From the NCBI GenBank assembly GCA_946811695.1, contig OX328131.1, positions 11,804,641 to 11,868,640 on the forward strand: a stretch of DNA of 64,000 nucleotides. Direction: 5' to 3'. This document shows positions 40,273 through 50,935 of this stretch, piece by piece. This DNA is from Gonocerus acuteangulatus. Taxonomy: Eukaryota; Arthropoda; Insecta; Hemiptera; Coreidae. A model generated the notes under the pieces. The model was given only the letters and a program-made list of their open reading frames with translations. It did no database searches and was not told where the DNA came from. The number at the start of each line of letters is the position of its first letter. Position 1 is the first letter of the stretch. The position numbers and the translations under genes are program-made.

Positions 40273-42207
40273 GGGGTCTCCCGTGGTCTAGAGGCTAGCG
40301 CGCTAGATTCATAAGCGGGGATGGTGTGTTCGATCCCCACCGGCGCACAGTGGGACAGAATCCCGATTCCGTGGCCAAAAATCAAATTTTCGAGTTTTAT
40401 ATTTTCGTCTCTATACGTTCAGATCTTGTTTAGGGATAGTCCTAGAACAAAATTCCAGCCCAGACAGATAGATACCTGCTTTAGGGTAGCCTTGACATCA
40501 GTCGAAAGTCAGCCTTTCTTCGGTACGTACGAAACAAGTAGACGACTCGAGAAATTCCTGCCTGTTTTGAAGTGCTGTGAAACTGGATAAACTTATTCAA
40601 TTGGAATTCGGCAAAATGGAACCACTTTCTGGAGGTATGTAGAATATAAGGTTATGCACAATTATTGCTCATTTAATGTAGGAAATATTTAAATCTGGCG
40701 ACAAGTAAACATAAAAGGATTTACATTTTTTATCTAAAATCGATTTTCTAATAGAGTTTTAAAAATTTCTCTGCGAGGTACGGTCTTCTTTCGACAAGGA
40801 ACTGATAGTGTATAGTCTTAAATATAACATATTAAAAAACTGGCTGCTACAAACCGCAACTTTAGTCTTGAGGCCAATTTTAATAGAGGAACGCGTGGCG
40901 CGACATTAACAGGCGTGTGAATGTAATGCATTGGATATTAGGTTATAGTGTATTGGTATGTTTTGTATCTATTAAAATAGATTAATGTCTTATAACGACC
41001 ATGGAAATTAGTGAATTAACATTAATTAATGGTCCTAATTAAATTTGACTATGATAATTTATTATTTTAAATAAACGCTTTACAAGTTATTTTACTCTCC
41101 GTTTTATGACAATTTAAAACTTTTATAATATAGTCCTGAAATAACTCTCTACGGAGTTAGAACTGTATTTGCGACATGTTTGTAAGACCTAACAGTAGGT
41201 TACACCCTTCGATTGCACTGTCGGCTTTCTGCAGTAAAGAAAGGAGTCTCAGCCTTTCTTATACCTGTTGTTTGTTGACCCCGAGGAGACCCTCGTAAAA
41301 ATGGTTTCACTCAGACTTATTCATTCTTTTTGTCTCGTACAGAAGTTATTTAAATATATTTGCTGTCATTTAGTAGTAATAAATTATTTTAGTACATTTC
41401 AAGGTATAACACTGTAAGTGAGAAATCTGAAAATCTGAAATATTATTAGGGTTTTAATATACTATGTATTAAAGTTTTGATAAGTATAAAAATAATTTCT
41501 GAATAATGCCATTGAATTTTGAACATGTTTATATTGGTATTTTACAGAGTCTTCTAAATCTTCAAATCTGGAATTGTCAAGAAAAGATGTTTTCTTTATG
41601 GTGAAAGACAGTATGAAACATAAAAAGAAATTCGTCATTGACGTTTTGAAGGATGCAATTTTCAAAAAAAACCGGACATATGATACATATAGACGAGGAT
41701 GAAAAGTCATTAGGACTGTTACTTGGAAATTTTCGATCGAAATGGACAGCAGCAAATAGAATCCAAGGAAAGTTTTACCCATATCAAGTTACTCCATAAT
41801 AAATGCATTTTTTTTTATAATATTAATTTTACAATACTTTTACTGATGTTTTTGCTGTAATTTAACTCTTGAATCGTAAGCAATCACTTCAAAAACCAAT
41901 TTAGATGAGATTTCACTTCATATTTTCAACGTAAAAACAGTTTTGGCCGACATTTTGGATCCGCCATTTTGAATTTTGAAAATCTGATCTCAGATTCGTA
42001 ATCAGCAACCTCGAAAACCCTGGTACAGGTAATTTGAAATTTTTGGCCACGAAATCGGGATTCTGTCCCACTGTGCGGCGACAGGAATTTTCTCATCTCA
42101 GGGCTCGCTGAGAAAATTCCTGGTTGCACCCTGGACGTCGGCGCGAATGGCCATAATTTGTCGATGCGCCGTAAAAAAAAAAAAAAAATAAATAAATAAA
42201 ATAAAAA
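40273..42207 (+). mobile_element. SINE-B, tRNA-derived, split by a Transib-like element
   Basis: The head (40273-40345) is GGGTCTCCCGTGGTCTAGAG, GCTAGCGCGCTAGATTCATA, then GTTCGATCCCCACC: A and B boxes of a tRNA-like (Met-like CAT loop) promoter. The body and tail resume at 42076 (GGCTCGCTGAGAAAATTCCT, GATGCGCCGTAAAA, A-rich). The target duplication AATAACTAAAG lies at 40262-40272 and 42208-42218. The latter is also the start of the 89-bp satellite unit, so the SINE inserted in the first satellite unit. Confidence 0.88.
40346..42075. mobile_element. Transib-like element with RSS-like ends
   Basis: The inverted ends are CACAGTGGGACAGAATCCCG at 40346 and, complemented, at 42075. The similarity extends about 40 bp (GATT[C/T]CGTGGCCAAAAAT). 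A 5-bp GC-rich duplication, CGGCG, flanks it (40341-40345, 42076-42080), confirmed by intact SINE-B copies. CACAGTG is the heptamer of V(D)J recombination signals; 22 bp later comes CCAAAAATC, close to the nonamer ACAAAAACC. Transib elements are known to have CAC-type RSS-like ends and 5-bp duplications. No full transposase exists. Plus-strand 41535-41800 shows a decayed frame after a TTTTACAG acceptor-like site (SSKSSNLELSRKDVFFMVKD), of unknown family. Confidence 0.7.
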
Positions 42208-43905
42208 AATAACTAAAGATGTTCAAGTAAAATGAATTAGATAGACTCTTTGTTATCATATATTCCTTAATATATGAAATTAAGGATATATTCGAAAATA
42301 ACTAAAGATGTTCAAGTAAAATGAATTAGATAGACTCTTTGTTATCATATATTCCTTAATATATGAAATTAAGGATATATTCAAAAATAACTAAAGATGT
42401 TCAAGTAAAATGAATTAGATAGACTCTTTGTTATCATATATTCCTTAATATATGAAATTAAGGATATATTCGAAAATAACTAAAGATGTTCAAGTAAAAT
42501 GAATTAGATAGACTCTTTGTTATCATATATTCCTTAATATATGAAATTAAGGATATATTCGAAAATAACTAAAGATCTTCAAGTAAAATGAATTAGATAG
42601 ACTCTTTGTTATCATATATTCCTTAATATATGAAATTAAGGATATATTCGAAAATAACTAAAGATGTTCAAGTAAAATGAATTAGATAGACTCTTTGTTA
42701 TCATATACTCCTTAATATATGAAATTAAGGATATATTCGAAAATAACTAAAGATGTTCAAGTAAAATGAATTAGATAGACTCTTTGTTATCATATATTCC
42801 TTAATATATGAAATTAAGGATATATTCGAAAATAACTAAAGATGTTCAAGTAAAATGAATTAGATAGACTCTTTGTTATCATATATTCCTTAATATATGA
42901 AATTAAGGATATATTCGAAAATAACTAAAGATGTTCAAGTAAAATGAATTAGATAGACTCTTTGTTATCATATACTCCTTAATATATGAAATTAAGGATA
43001 TATTCAAAAATAACTAAAGATGTTCAAGTAAAATGAATTAGATAGACTCTTTGTTATCATATATTCCTTAATATATGAAATTAAGGATATATTCGAAAAT
43101 AACTAAAGATGTTCAAGTAAAATGAATTAGATAGACTCTTTGTTATCATATATTCCTTAATATATGAAATTAAGGATATATTCGAAAATAACTAAAGATG
43201 TTCAAGTAAAATGAATTAGATAGACTCTTTGTTATCATATATTCCTTAATATATGAAATTAAGGATATATTCGAAAATAACTAAAGATGTTCAAGTAAAA
43301 TGAATTAGATAGACTCTTTGTTATCATATATTCCTTAATATATGAAATTAAGGATATATTCGAAAATAACTAAAGATGTTCAAGTAAAATGAATTAGATA
43401 GACTCTTTGTTATCATATATTCCTTAATATATGAAATTAAGGATATATTCGAAAATAACTAAAGATGTTCAAGTAAAATGAATTAGATAGACTCTTTGTT
43501 ATCATATACTCCTTAATATATGAAATTAAGGATATATTCAAAAATAACTAAAGATGTTCAAGTAAAATGAATTAGATAGACTCTTTGTTATCATATACTC
43601 CTTAATATATGAAATTAAGGATATATTCAAAAATAACTAAAGATGTTCAAGTAAAATGAATTAGATAGACTCTTTGTTATCATATATTCCTTAATATATG
43701 AAATTAAGGATATATTCAAAAATAACGAAAGATGTTCAAGTAAAATGAATTAGATAGACTCTTTGTTATCATATATTCCTTAATATATGAAATTAAGGAT
43801 ATATTCAAAAATAACTAAAGATGTTCAAGTAAAATGAATTAGATAGACTCTTTGTTATCATATACTCCTTAATATATGAAATTAAGGATATATTCGAAAA
43901 AAAAT
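42208..43905. repeat. 89-bp satellite, about 19 copies
   Basis: Near-identical 89-bp units, each with AATAACTAAAGATGTTCAAG, GATAGACTCTTTGTTATCAT and an internal stem TCCTTAATATATGAAATTAA (TCCTTAAT pairs with ATTAAGGA). The few variants (TACTCC for TATTCC, TTCAAAA for TTCGAAA) recur in patterned groups. It starts at the SINE's right duplication and ends 48 bp before a piggyBac end. Confidence 0.97.
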
Positions 43906-43953
43906 TGTTATTAATACAAATAAAAAGTTTTTAGATCTTGGTATACGATTTAA

Positions 43954-44891
43954 CCCGGGAAAGGTAGGACTCGTCGTGAGGAAGAAGAGTCCGCATACTT
44001 GTGTGATTTACAGACGACCCCCCACCACTAGATTGCCCGAATTACTAGGAGTTCTACCACCTCTTAGTAAGACACTAGATGCTGTAAGGTCAAGATCTGT
44101 TTTCATAGGGAAGTCTATTATTCCATTTATTTTTCTGAATTAACTACGTCGGCAAGACCAACTCTACCTCATATATATATTTTCCGTTAGTCTTGGAAAC
44201 GAAGTGCTACCTTTAGAATATACCTTTCGACATTTTTGCGAGCCTATTGAATGCTCGCAAAAATGTCGAAAACTACCCCTTTAATAACAATTATCTGTCT
44301 TGAAGGCTAATTTTACCTCTTGGAGCAATACTTTATGCCATGTATTTTCATTTTAATTCTACGAAACCAAAGGAAATAAAACAGTGTTACTAGTTTCTAG
44401 TATACATCAAAACGCTTCATTAGAGGACCAAACCCAAAAATCAGACATTGTTCCTGTATATAACAGTACTAAAGGTGGAGTTAATGTTTTTGACAGAATG
44501 TGTTCCGATAATAACTGCGCCTGTAAGACTAATCGCTGGTCTTTATTTTTTCTTTTTTACAACATATTGAATCTTGCGGGAATACATAGTTTTGTGATTT
44601 ACAGTCATAGCTAGTACAAACTAAAAACCTCGAAGCCTCTTAGTAGACGGCGATAACTTATAGCTCTTGACGGCGAACTGGCAAAACAAAATTGAACTTT
44701 ATCTATTTTTAAGAATGAAATAAGCGTAAAAAGAGAAATATTATGTCAAACATATTGTAGAGAAGATTATAATATTGCAATATTACATTTACAAAATTAT
44801 ATGGTTCCATTTAAAGCAAAATTAAGATCCTTCGTCTCAGTGACGTAGCGCTACCTAAATCGACCCTTGGAATAGCACTACCTTTCCAGGG
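43954..44891 (+). mobile_element. piggyBac-like element flanked by TTAA
   Basis: The ends are CCCGGGAAAGGTAG (43954) and, complemented, CCCTGGAAAGGTAG (44891), each beside TTAA (43950-43953 and 44892-44895). TTAA duplication and CCC.GGAAA-type ends are the known hallmark of piggyBac. A further inverted pair inside (GCGAGCATTC/GAATGCTCGC region, AAATGTCGAAA.. near 44230-44270) forms a strong hairpin. At 938 bp it is internally deleted and keeps only the end of the transposase. Confidence 0.88.
44345..44705 (+). pseudogene. piggyBac transposase, C-terminal fragment
   Basis: The frame 44384-44614 reads LLVSSIHQNASLEDQ, VPVYNSTKGGVNVFDRMCSD, NRWSLFFLFYNILNLAGIHS. The STKGGV(D)..D..C block contains the last catalytic Asp of the DDD triad (VFDRMC), and the GGVD aspartate reads Asn. 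Similarity continues a little either side (YETKGNKTVLL before; KPLSRR, ALDGELAKQ after, with a stop between). The first two catalytic Asp residues are absent, so it is inactive. Confidence 0.85.
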
Positions 44892-44911
44892 TTAAAATAT
44901 TTCAAAAACGT

Positions 44912-46998
44912 TTGGGAAGTCATGGTATGTGGAAGCGGGGGCGTCATTTCCGCTTAGGATACTGTCAGTTTGGGAAGTCATGTTATGTGGAAGCGGGGGC
45001 GTCATTTCCACTTAGGATACTGTCAGTTTGGGAAGTCATGGTATGAGGAAGCGGGGGCGTCATTTCCACTTAGGATACTGTCAGTTTGGGAAGTCATGGT
45101 ATGTGGAAGCGGGGGCGTCATTTCCACTTAGGATACTGTCAGTTTGGGAAGTCATGGTATGTGGAAGCGGGGGCGTCATTTCCACTTAGAATACTGTCAG
45201 TTTGGGAAGTCATGGTATGTGGAAGCGGGGGCGTCATTTCCACTTAGGATACTGTCAGTTTGGGAAGTCATGGTATGTGGAAGCGGGGGCGTCATTTCCG
45301 CTTAGAATACTGTCAGTTTGGGAAGTCATGGTATGTGGAAGCGGGGGCGTCATTTCCGCTTAGGATACTGTCAGTTTGGGAAGTCATGTTATGTGGAAGC
45401 GGGGGCGTCATTTCCACTTAGGATACTGTCAGTTTGGGAAGTCATGGTATGAGGAAGCGGGGGCGTCATTTCCGCTTAGGATACTGTCAGTTTGGGAAGT
45501 CATGGTATGAGGAAGCGGGGGCGTCATTTCCACTTAGGATACTGTCAGTTTGGGAAGTCATGGTATGTGGAAGCGGGGGCGTCATTTCCGCTTAGGATAC
45601 TGTCAGTTTGGGAAGTCATGGTATGTGGAAGCGGGGGCGTCATTTCCACTTAGGATACTGTCAGTTTGGGAAGTCATGTTATGTGGGAGCGCGGGCGTCA
45701 TTTCCACTTAGGATACTGTCAGTTTGGGAAGTCATGGTATGAGGAAGCGGGGGCGTCATTTCCGCTTAGGATACTGTCAGTTTGGGAAGTCATGGTATGT
45801 GGAAGCGGGGGCGTCATTTCCGCTTAGGATACTGTCAGTTTGGGAAGTCATGGTATGAGGAAGCGGGGGCGTCATTTCCACTTAGAATACTGTCAGTTTG
45901 GGAAGTCATGTTATGTGGAAGCGGGGGCGTCATTTCCGCTTAGGATACTGTCAGTTTGGGAAGTCATGGTATGAGGAAGCGGGGGCGTCATTTCCACTTA
46001 GAATACTGTCAGTTTTGGAAGTCATGTTATGTGGAAGCGGGGGCGTCATTTCCGCTTAGAATACTGTCAGTTTGGGAAGTCATGTTATGTGGAAGCGCGG
46101 GCGTCATTTCCACTTAGGATACTGTCAGTTTGGGAAGTCATGGTATGAGGAAGCGGGGGCGTCATTTCCACTTAGGATACTGTCAGTTTGGGAAGTCATG
46201 TTATGTGGAAGCGGGGGCGTCATTTCCGCTTAGGATACTGTCAGTTTGGGAAGTCATGTTATGTGGAAGCGGGGGCGTCATTTCCGCTTAGGATACTGTC
46301 AGTTTGGGAAGTCATGTTATGTGGAAGCGGGGGCGTCATTTCCACTTAGGATACTGTCAGTTTGGGAAGTCATGTTATGTGGAAGCGGGGGCGTCATTTC
46401 CGCTTAGGATACTGTCAGTTTGGGAAGTCATGTTATGTGGAAGCGCGGGCGTCATTTCCACTTAGGATACTGTCAGTTTGGGAAGTCATGGTATGAGGAA
46501 GCGGGGGCGTCATTTCCACTTAGGATACTGTCAGTTTGGGAAGTCATGGTATGTGGAAGCGGGGACGTCATTTCCGCTTAGGATACTGTCAGTTTGGGAA
46601 GTCATGGTATGTGGAAGCGGGGACGTCATTTCCGCTTAGAATACTGTCAGTTTGGGAAGTCATGGTATGTGGAAGCGGGGGCGTCATTTCCGCTTAGGAT
46701 ACTGTCAGTTTGGGAAGTCATGGTATGTGGAAGCGGGGGCGTCATTTCCACTTAGGATACTGTCAGTTTGGGAAGTCATGTTATGTAGAAGCGGGGGCGT
46801 CATTTCCGCTTAGGATACTGTCAGTTTGGGAAGTCATGTTATGTGGAAGCGCGGGCGTCATTTCCGCTTAGGATACTGTCAGTTTGGGAAGTCATGGTAT
46901 GAGGAAGCGGGGGCGTCATTTCCGCTTAGGATACTGTCAGTTTGGGAAGTGATGGTATGTGGAAGCGGGGGCGTCATTTCCGTTTAGGATACTGTCAG
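44912..46998. repeat. 58-bp satellite, about 36 copies
   Basis: Units contain TTTGGGAAGTCATGGTATGT, GGAAGCGGGGGCGTCATTTC and CGCTTAGGATACTGTCAG. Diagnostic variants (TGTTATGTGG, TATGAGG, GCGCGGG, CCACTT, AGAATA) recur as neighbouring pairs, suggesting a dimer-based higher order. The last unit runs into family X right-end sequence. The unit's TTTCCGCTTAGGAT..AGTTT resembles family X sequence at 52285-52310, so the array probably grew from within that element. Confidence 0.96.
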
Positions 46999-47165
46999 TT
47001 TCCTTCTGTGACGCCTAAAATCTTACTTCTCTTTAAGATTTAATTTTATATTTTTCACGAAAGATCAAATGATATCAATAACTGCTTCTATTCCTTTACT
47101 GATAGCACTAGAAATATGAAAGGAAACGTGCTTAGATGACGCAGTTCCTGCGATTCTGAATTTTT
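46999..47165 (+). mobile_element. Family X right end after the 58-bp array
   Basis: CTTCTATTCCTTTACTGATA, GCACTAGAAATATGAAAGGA, then AACGTGCTTAGATGACGCAG and TTCCTGCGATTCTGAATTTT. It matches the right ends at 52.4 and 54.1 kb with some decay. Confidence 0.7.
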
Positions 47166-47194
47166 CAAATGTTTGTTCTTCATGATAAAGCTGT

Positions 47195-47371
47195 TTGTTT
47201 GTGTGTGTGTTTTTTTGTGTGTATCAACACTTGAGCTATAACGCCGAGCTATCAGGTTGCCGCCCTTTTATAATGCCAACAAAATGTTTTCGGTCACCCA
47301 TCCAAGCACTGACCACGCCCGACGTTGCTTAACTTCGGTGATCAGCGTGAACCAGTGCAATCAACGTTGGC
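47195..47371 (-). mobile_element. 5S rRNA-derived SINE-like copy
   Basis: On the minus strand: GCCAACGTTGATTGCACTGG, then GATCACCGAAGTTAAGCAAC, GTCGGGCGTGGTCAGTGCTT, GGATGGGTGACCG, a short altered stretch and TGTTGGC. That is nearly the whole 5S rRNA including its internal control region, but with the last third shortened. Next follows TATAAAAGGGCGGCAACCTG, almost the same core as in SINE-A (TATAAAAGGGTGGTAACCTA). It therefore looks like a 5S-headed SINE rather than a working 5S gene. A GT-rich tail (47195-47222) follows. Confidence 0.7.
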
Positions 47372-47970
47372 GAAATAGCTGTTCTAATTAGTCTTATGAT
47401 ACTTATGAGCTGATACGATTTTAAGTAATCATATACGGCCAAGTTATCGCGTTATATTCGAAAGATTATTCCAAACGAAAATCAATAGCCTATCAAGCCA
47501 AATCTGAGAAATAATCTGAACCAGCTTAGAATGTTCCCGTTCCAGACGAGTTGAAGATACCCAGAGGAGAGCTTGGCCGACCTGAGGGTGTAGGCTTTCA
47601 TAAGAAGAGGGAGTGACTGTAAATAGCAAACTGTTATCAGCACCGAAGAGCCGTCTGCGAACTTTCCTTCCCTCTCGGGCAATTTAACAGTTCTCGAAGC
47701 ACGAATAGCTGCTCTCTAGACTACGGACAGTTAAACCTTACAGATCAGATATTATTAAATTCATATCAATTTTCTCTAATGCTTCAACATGACACGAATA
47801 TCTAAATTTATCGACAAGCAATATTCTCTCAGGAGATCTTGTAAGGATCTGAAAATTGGATAAGAAGTCCAGGACAACCGAATTCATTGCATCAAATTCC
47901 TTTTTAATTAAATTACTAAAACTTAATTAAAATATTGAACGTCGCAAAATTATTAATCCGAAATTAATCC
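47372..47970. other. Unassigned sequence
   Basis: Two overlapping minus-strand frames of about 60 codons (47444-47682) have no recognised family. No element ends are present. Confidence 0.45.
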
Positions 47971-47972
47971 AA

Positions 47973-48134
47973 TTTAGCGCGGTTCCTCCCTCCCTCCGTA
48001 GGTGGGAAACCAACTTTTGAGGGTGACCTCATGACTAGATCCGGGAGTTCCGACAAATATATTCAGCTGTTTAATGCTCTCGATCTTTCAAATTAGACGA
48101 AAAATCGGACCGTTTTTGAGACTATGAGAGAATT

Positions 48135-48190
<56 letters not shown>
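47973..48190 (+). mobile_element. Family X left end with (TA)n tract
   Basis: TTTAGCGCGGTTCCTCCCTC, GAGGGTGACCTCATGAC, ATCCGGGAGTTCCGAC, and GAAAAATCGGACCGTTTTTG followed by (AT)n (48140-48188). The family X interior is not recognisable after the tract, so the copy is truncated there or diverged. Confidence 0.65.
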
Positions 48191-48742
48191 TAAATAGTCT
48201 TTAATAAGCAACAAAAGAAACATAACACACAACAAAACAAATTGTAGACAAAACAATTGCTATAATACTACATACATATAACTCTCAAGACTAATACTCT
48301 TGGCTAACTGCCATCAGAGGGAGGTAATACCAACCATAATAACATTATTATGTGATAAAAACCAAAATCAAAAAAGGCAAAGACAACATACATTTTACAA
48401 ACCTACATCACAGCTACTTGCTTACAACTAAACAATTTCTAACAACCAAATTTTAATATTTTAAAATAATTATACCACCTAAAATTATTTATTAAATATC
48501 TGCTACATAACAATATATTATGGTACCTAATAATTAACATATAATTTATATTTCCAAAATATAAACATAAAAACGAAAACTACTAAAATACACACATACA
48601 TACTATTGTCTTGTATGACGATTTGACTTGACAGATTCTGAACTTTGGCAATATTTTTTTTTTTTAACTAGCCTACTTTTTACGCCAAAAGACATCCTCC
48701 ACTACCTCTTCCAAATTTAGCAGCTTTCACCGTTGGAATTCA

Positions 48743-48815
<73 letters not shown>

Positions 48816-49307
48816 AACCCAGTTATGTGAATCAAAGCTTCATACCGGATTAGACCACGGGGTTAAGCTGAAATTATGTAAAATTGTACCATATCTCATA
48901 TAATTTTATCACCAATAACCGATTATGTTCCTGCTTTAGCTTATGTCCCCCAGAGTTCATGTATTTTCATTCAATTTATTGTCACTTTCACTCAGTATAC
49001 AGTACACACTATATTAATTGTATCCTATTATAGAACCAGCCTAAGCAATTTTCAGCCTTAGAGTTACGTTTAATTTATTTAAAAAAAAAAATTTAATTAC
49101 TTTAGCCAGTACAACTAAAAATATTTAAGTAATATTGTTAAATAAGTATAATTAAGAATACAATTATTACGCCTGTATTCAGTACAAAAATACAGTATTG
49201 AAGCCCTAACTTCAGTATAGTTGCACAGCTGGTGTCCCGCATGCCCTTACTGTCTTGAAGCAAAGTATAAGCAATTCTAAGGCGCACAGCATAAAGATTA
49301 CTGAATG
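48191..49307. other. AT-rich spacer with microsatellite
   Basis: An (AT)n tract lies at 48752-48812; 48190-48740 is A/C-rich on this strand (CATAACACACAACAAAACAA). No genes or element ends were recognised. Confidence 0.55.
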
Positions 49308-49310
49308 TCA

Positions 49311-50253
49311 AGCGGCCCCTACACAGTCAGTAATAATGACATTATCAGTAATGTCATTACTATTCAACTCTCGTCATTCCATATCGTCATTACAATGTAC
49401 ACCTTACACCGTCATTCCACGGATCATTTTTAATGTCATTACTTTTCTTCAGTATGCATTGTGATCTCCGTGACAGAAGCGTTTTGTTAATAATGGATCT
49501 TCGCAAAGTCGCCTGTGTAGCTATAATTGCGACACTAGCCACAAAAAAACATGTGAAACGTTCGTAAAGGCCTTAATATGACACATATCCTTCCAATCGG
49601 GGCGTTTCCAAGTGTTCTGGGACCGAGGTTATGTGCAAAAATGTTTACATTTTATTTTTATTTGGATAACCATTTTTCGCAAGTACCTTTTGAGATAATA
49701 CAATAGTCATTTATATGGTTAGAAAAAGGAGTCTTTCTTCTTTTGAAAGATTTCAATGACGTAAAAATCGGATTATCTCAAGGGGAGATATTGAATTTCA
49801 AAACGTCACATTACTTTTTCGCTTACAAATTTTTATTCTCTTCCAGACTGGGAAAAATCATTATTTTTTGTTTTCAATATTATTCGCCACATTAGGGTTT
49901 CCTGGGGTGCTGATTTTAAATCTGCTAGTATTTTTGGTGTAAAAAAATGTATAATACTAGTTTGCTTGAAAACGTAGGCATATTTTTGAATATATTTGAC
50001 GAAATATAAATTATAGTTTAACGATTATATTTTCTTCTAATCTACTCTATAAGACAAATGAATTGGTAAAAGAATCACGTCAACATTATTTTATAAAGTC
50101 GATATAAAAAATAAAGCACTTTCAACCTATTTTATATCGTCGATACAAATGCAAAGTAACGAATGTGAAAAGTTGTTGGTTCCTTATAGATGACTTTATA
50201 TATATTTTATTCTATGATATATTTTAATTAGACTTAATGCGGATTCGTTACTT

Positions 50254-50311
<58 letters not shown>

Positions 50312-50658
50312 CTTTTATAACTATTTTATAACTATAATGTTACCAAGGTAGAGTCATACATTTCAAATCATCTTATTTTTTGCCCTTTCTACTCAATCTA
50401 GTTTAACCTTTACATCTGTTTCACCTAGTTACAGCTCGTGATAGACTGAGTAATGACGGATTAATGATGCAGCGCTCCCTACACCATCATTACTAATGAC
50501 AGTATCCCCTCCACTTTCAGTAATGGTGAAGCCGAGATCAGAAAATCCGGATTCACATCATTACTGTTCGTCATTCCAACTTTGTCCACCTTACACTATC
50601 ATTATTACTGTCATTTTGATAAGGTAATGTCATTATTACTGACCGTGTAGGGGCCGCT
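49311..50658. mobile_element. Harbinger-like element, GCGGCCCCTACAC ends
   Basis: 34-bp inverted ends start AGCGGCCCCTACAC(A/G)GTCA with one mismatch, flanked by TCA at 49308-49310 and 50659-50661. Subterminal sequence is rich in GTCATTAC repeats. The 3-bp duplication and GGCCCCTACAC ends fit PIF/Harbinger-type elements, though the usual TWA is TCA here. No transposase is present. About 600 bp of interior (49555-50150) is shared with the element at 62532-63910. An (AT)n tract lies at 50258-50309. Confidence 0.7.
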
Positions 50659-50659
50659 T

Positions 50660-50935
50660 CAGACTTAGAGATCTGTGTCATAATCGTGCGTTTCCGCCTT
50701 CATCGTTAGTGTCGTATGGAAAAATTGGAGTAAAAACAGGTAATACCTTGTTTTTCGAAAAATGTATACACGCTCTACTAAGGGAGGTATAATAATAATA
50801 AGCGAGGTATTCGCGCGACAATGCAAACTGGCAGTAGCCAAAAGGAAATAACACGTTTCCGCTATTAAAAACAAGAACCAATACACGTTTCTCATTTGCT
50901 CATCATGTTTTAACCTTTAACTAGTATCATGGGTC
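50660..50935. other. Unassigned sequence
   Basis: Overlapping minus-strand frames (50665-50895) have no recognised family. No repeats were seen. Confidence 0.45.

Noticed and set aside
40273..40345. Stand-alone tRNA gene
   Set aside because: The same tRNA-like head recurs at 53.7, 55.1 and 57.3 kb, always with the SINE-B body and tail, and is flanked by target duplications.
47275..47371. Functional 5S rRNA gene
   Set aside because: The 3' third is shortened and altered and the copy continues into a SINE-like body, so it is treated as a derived copy.
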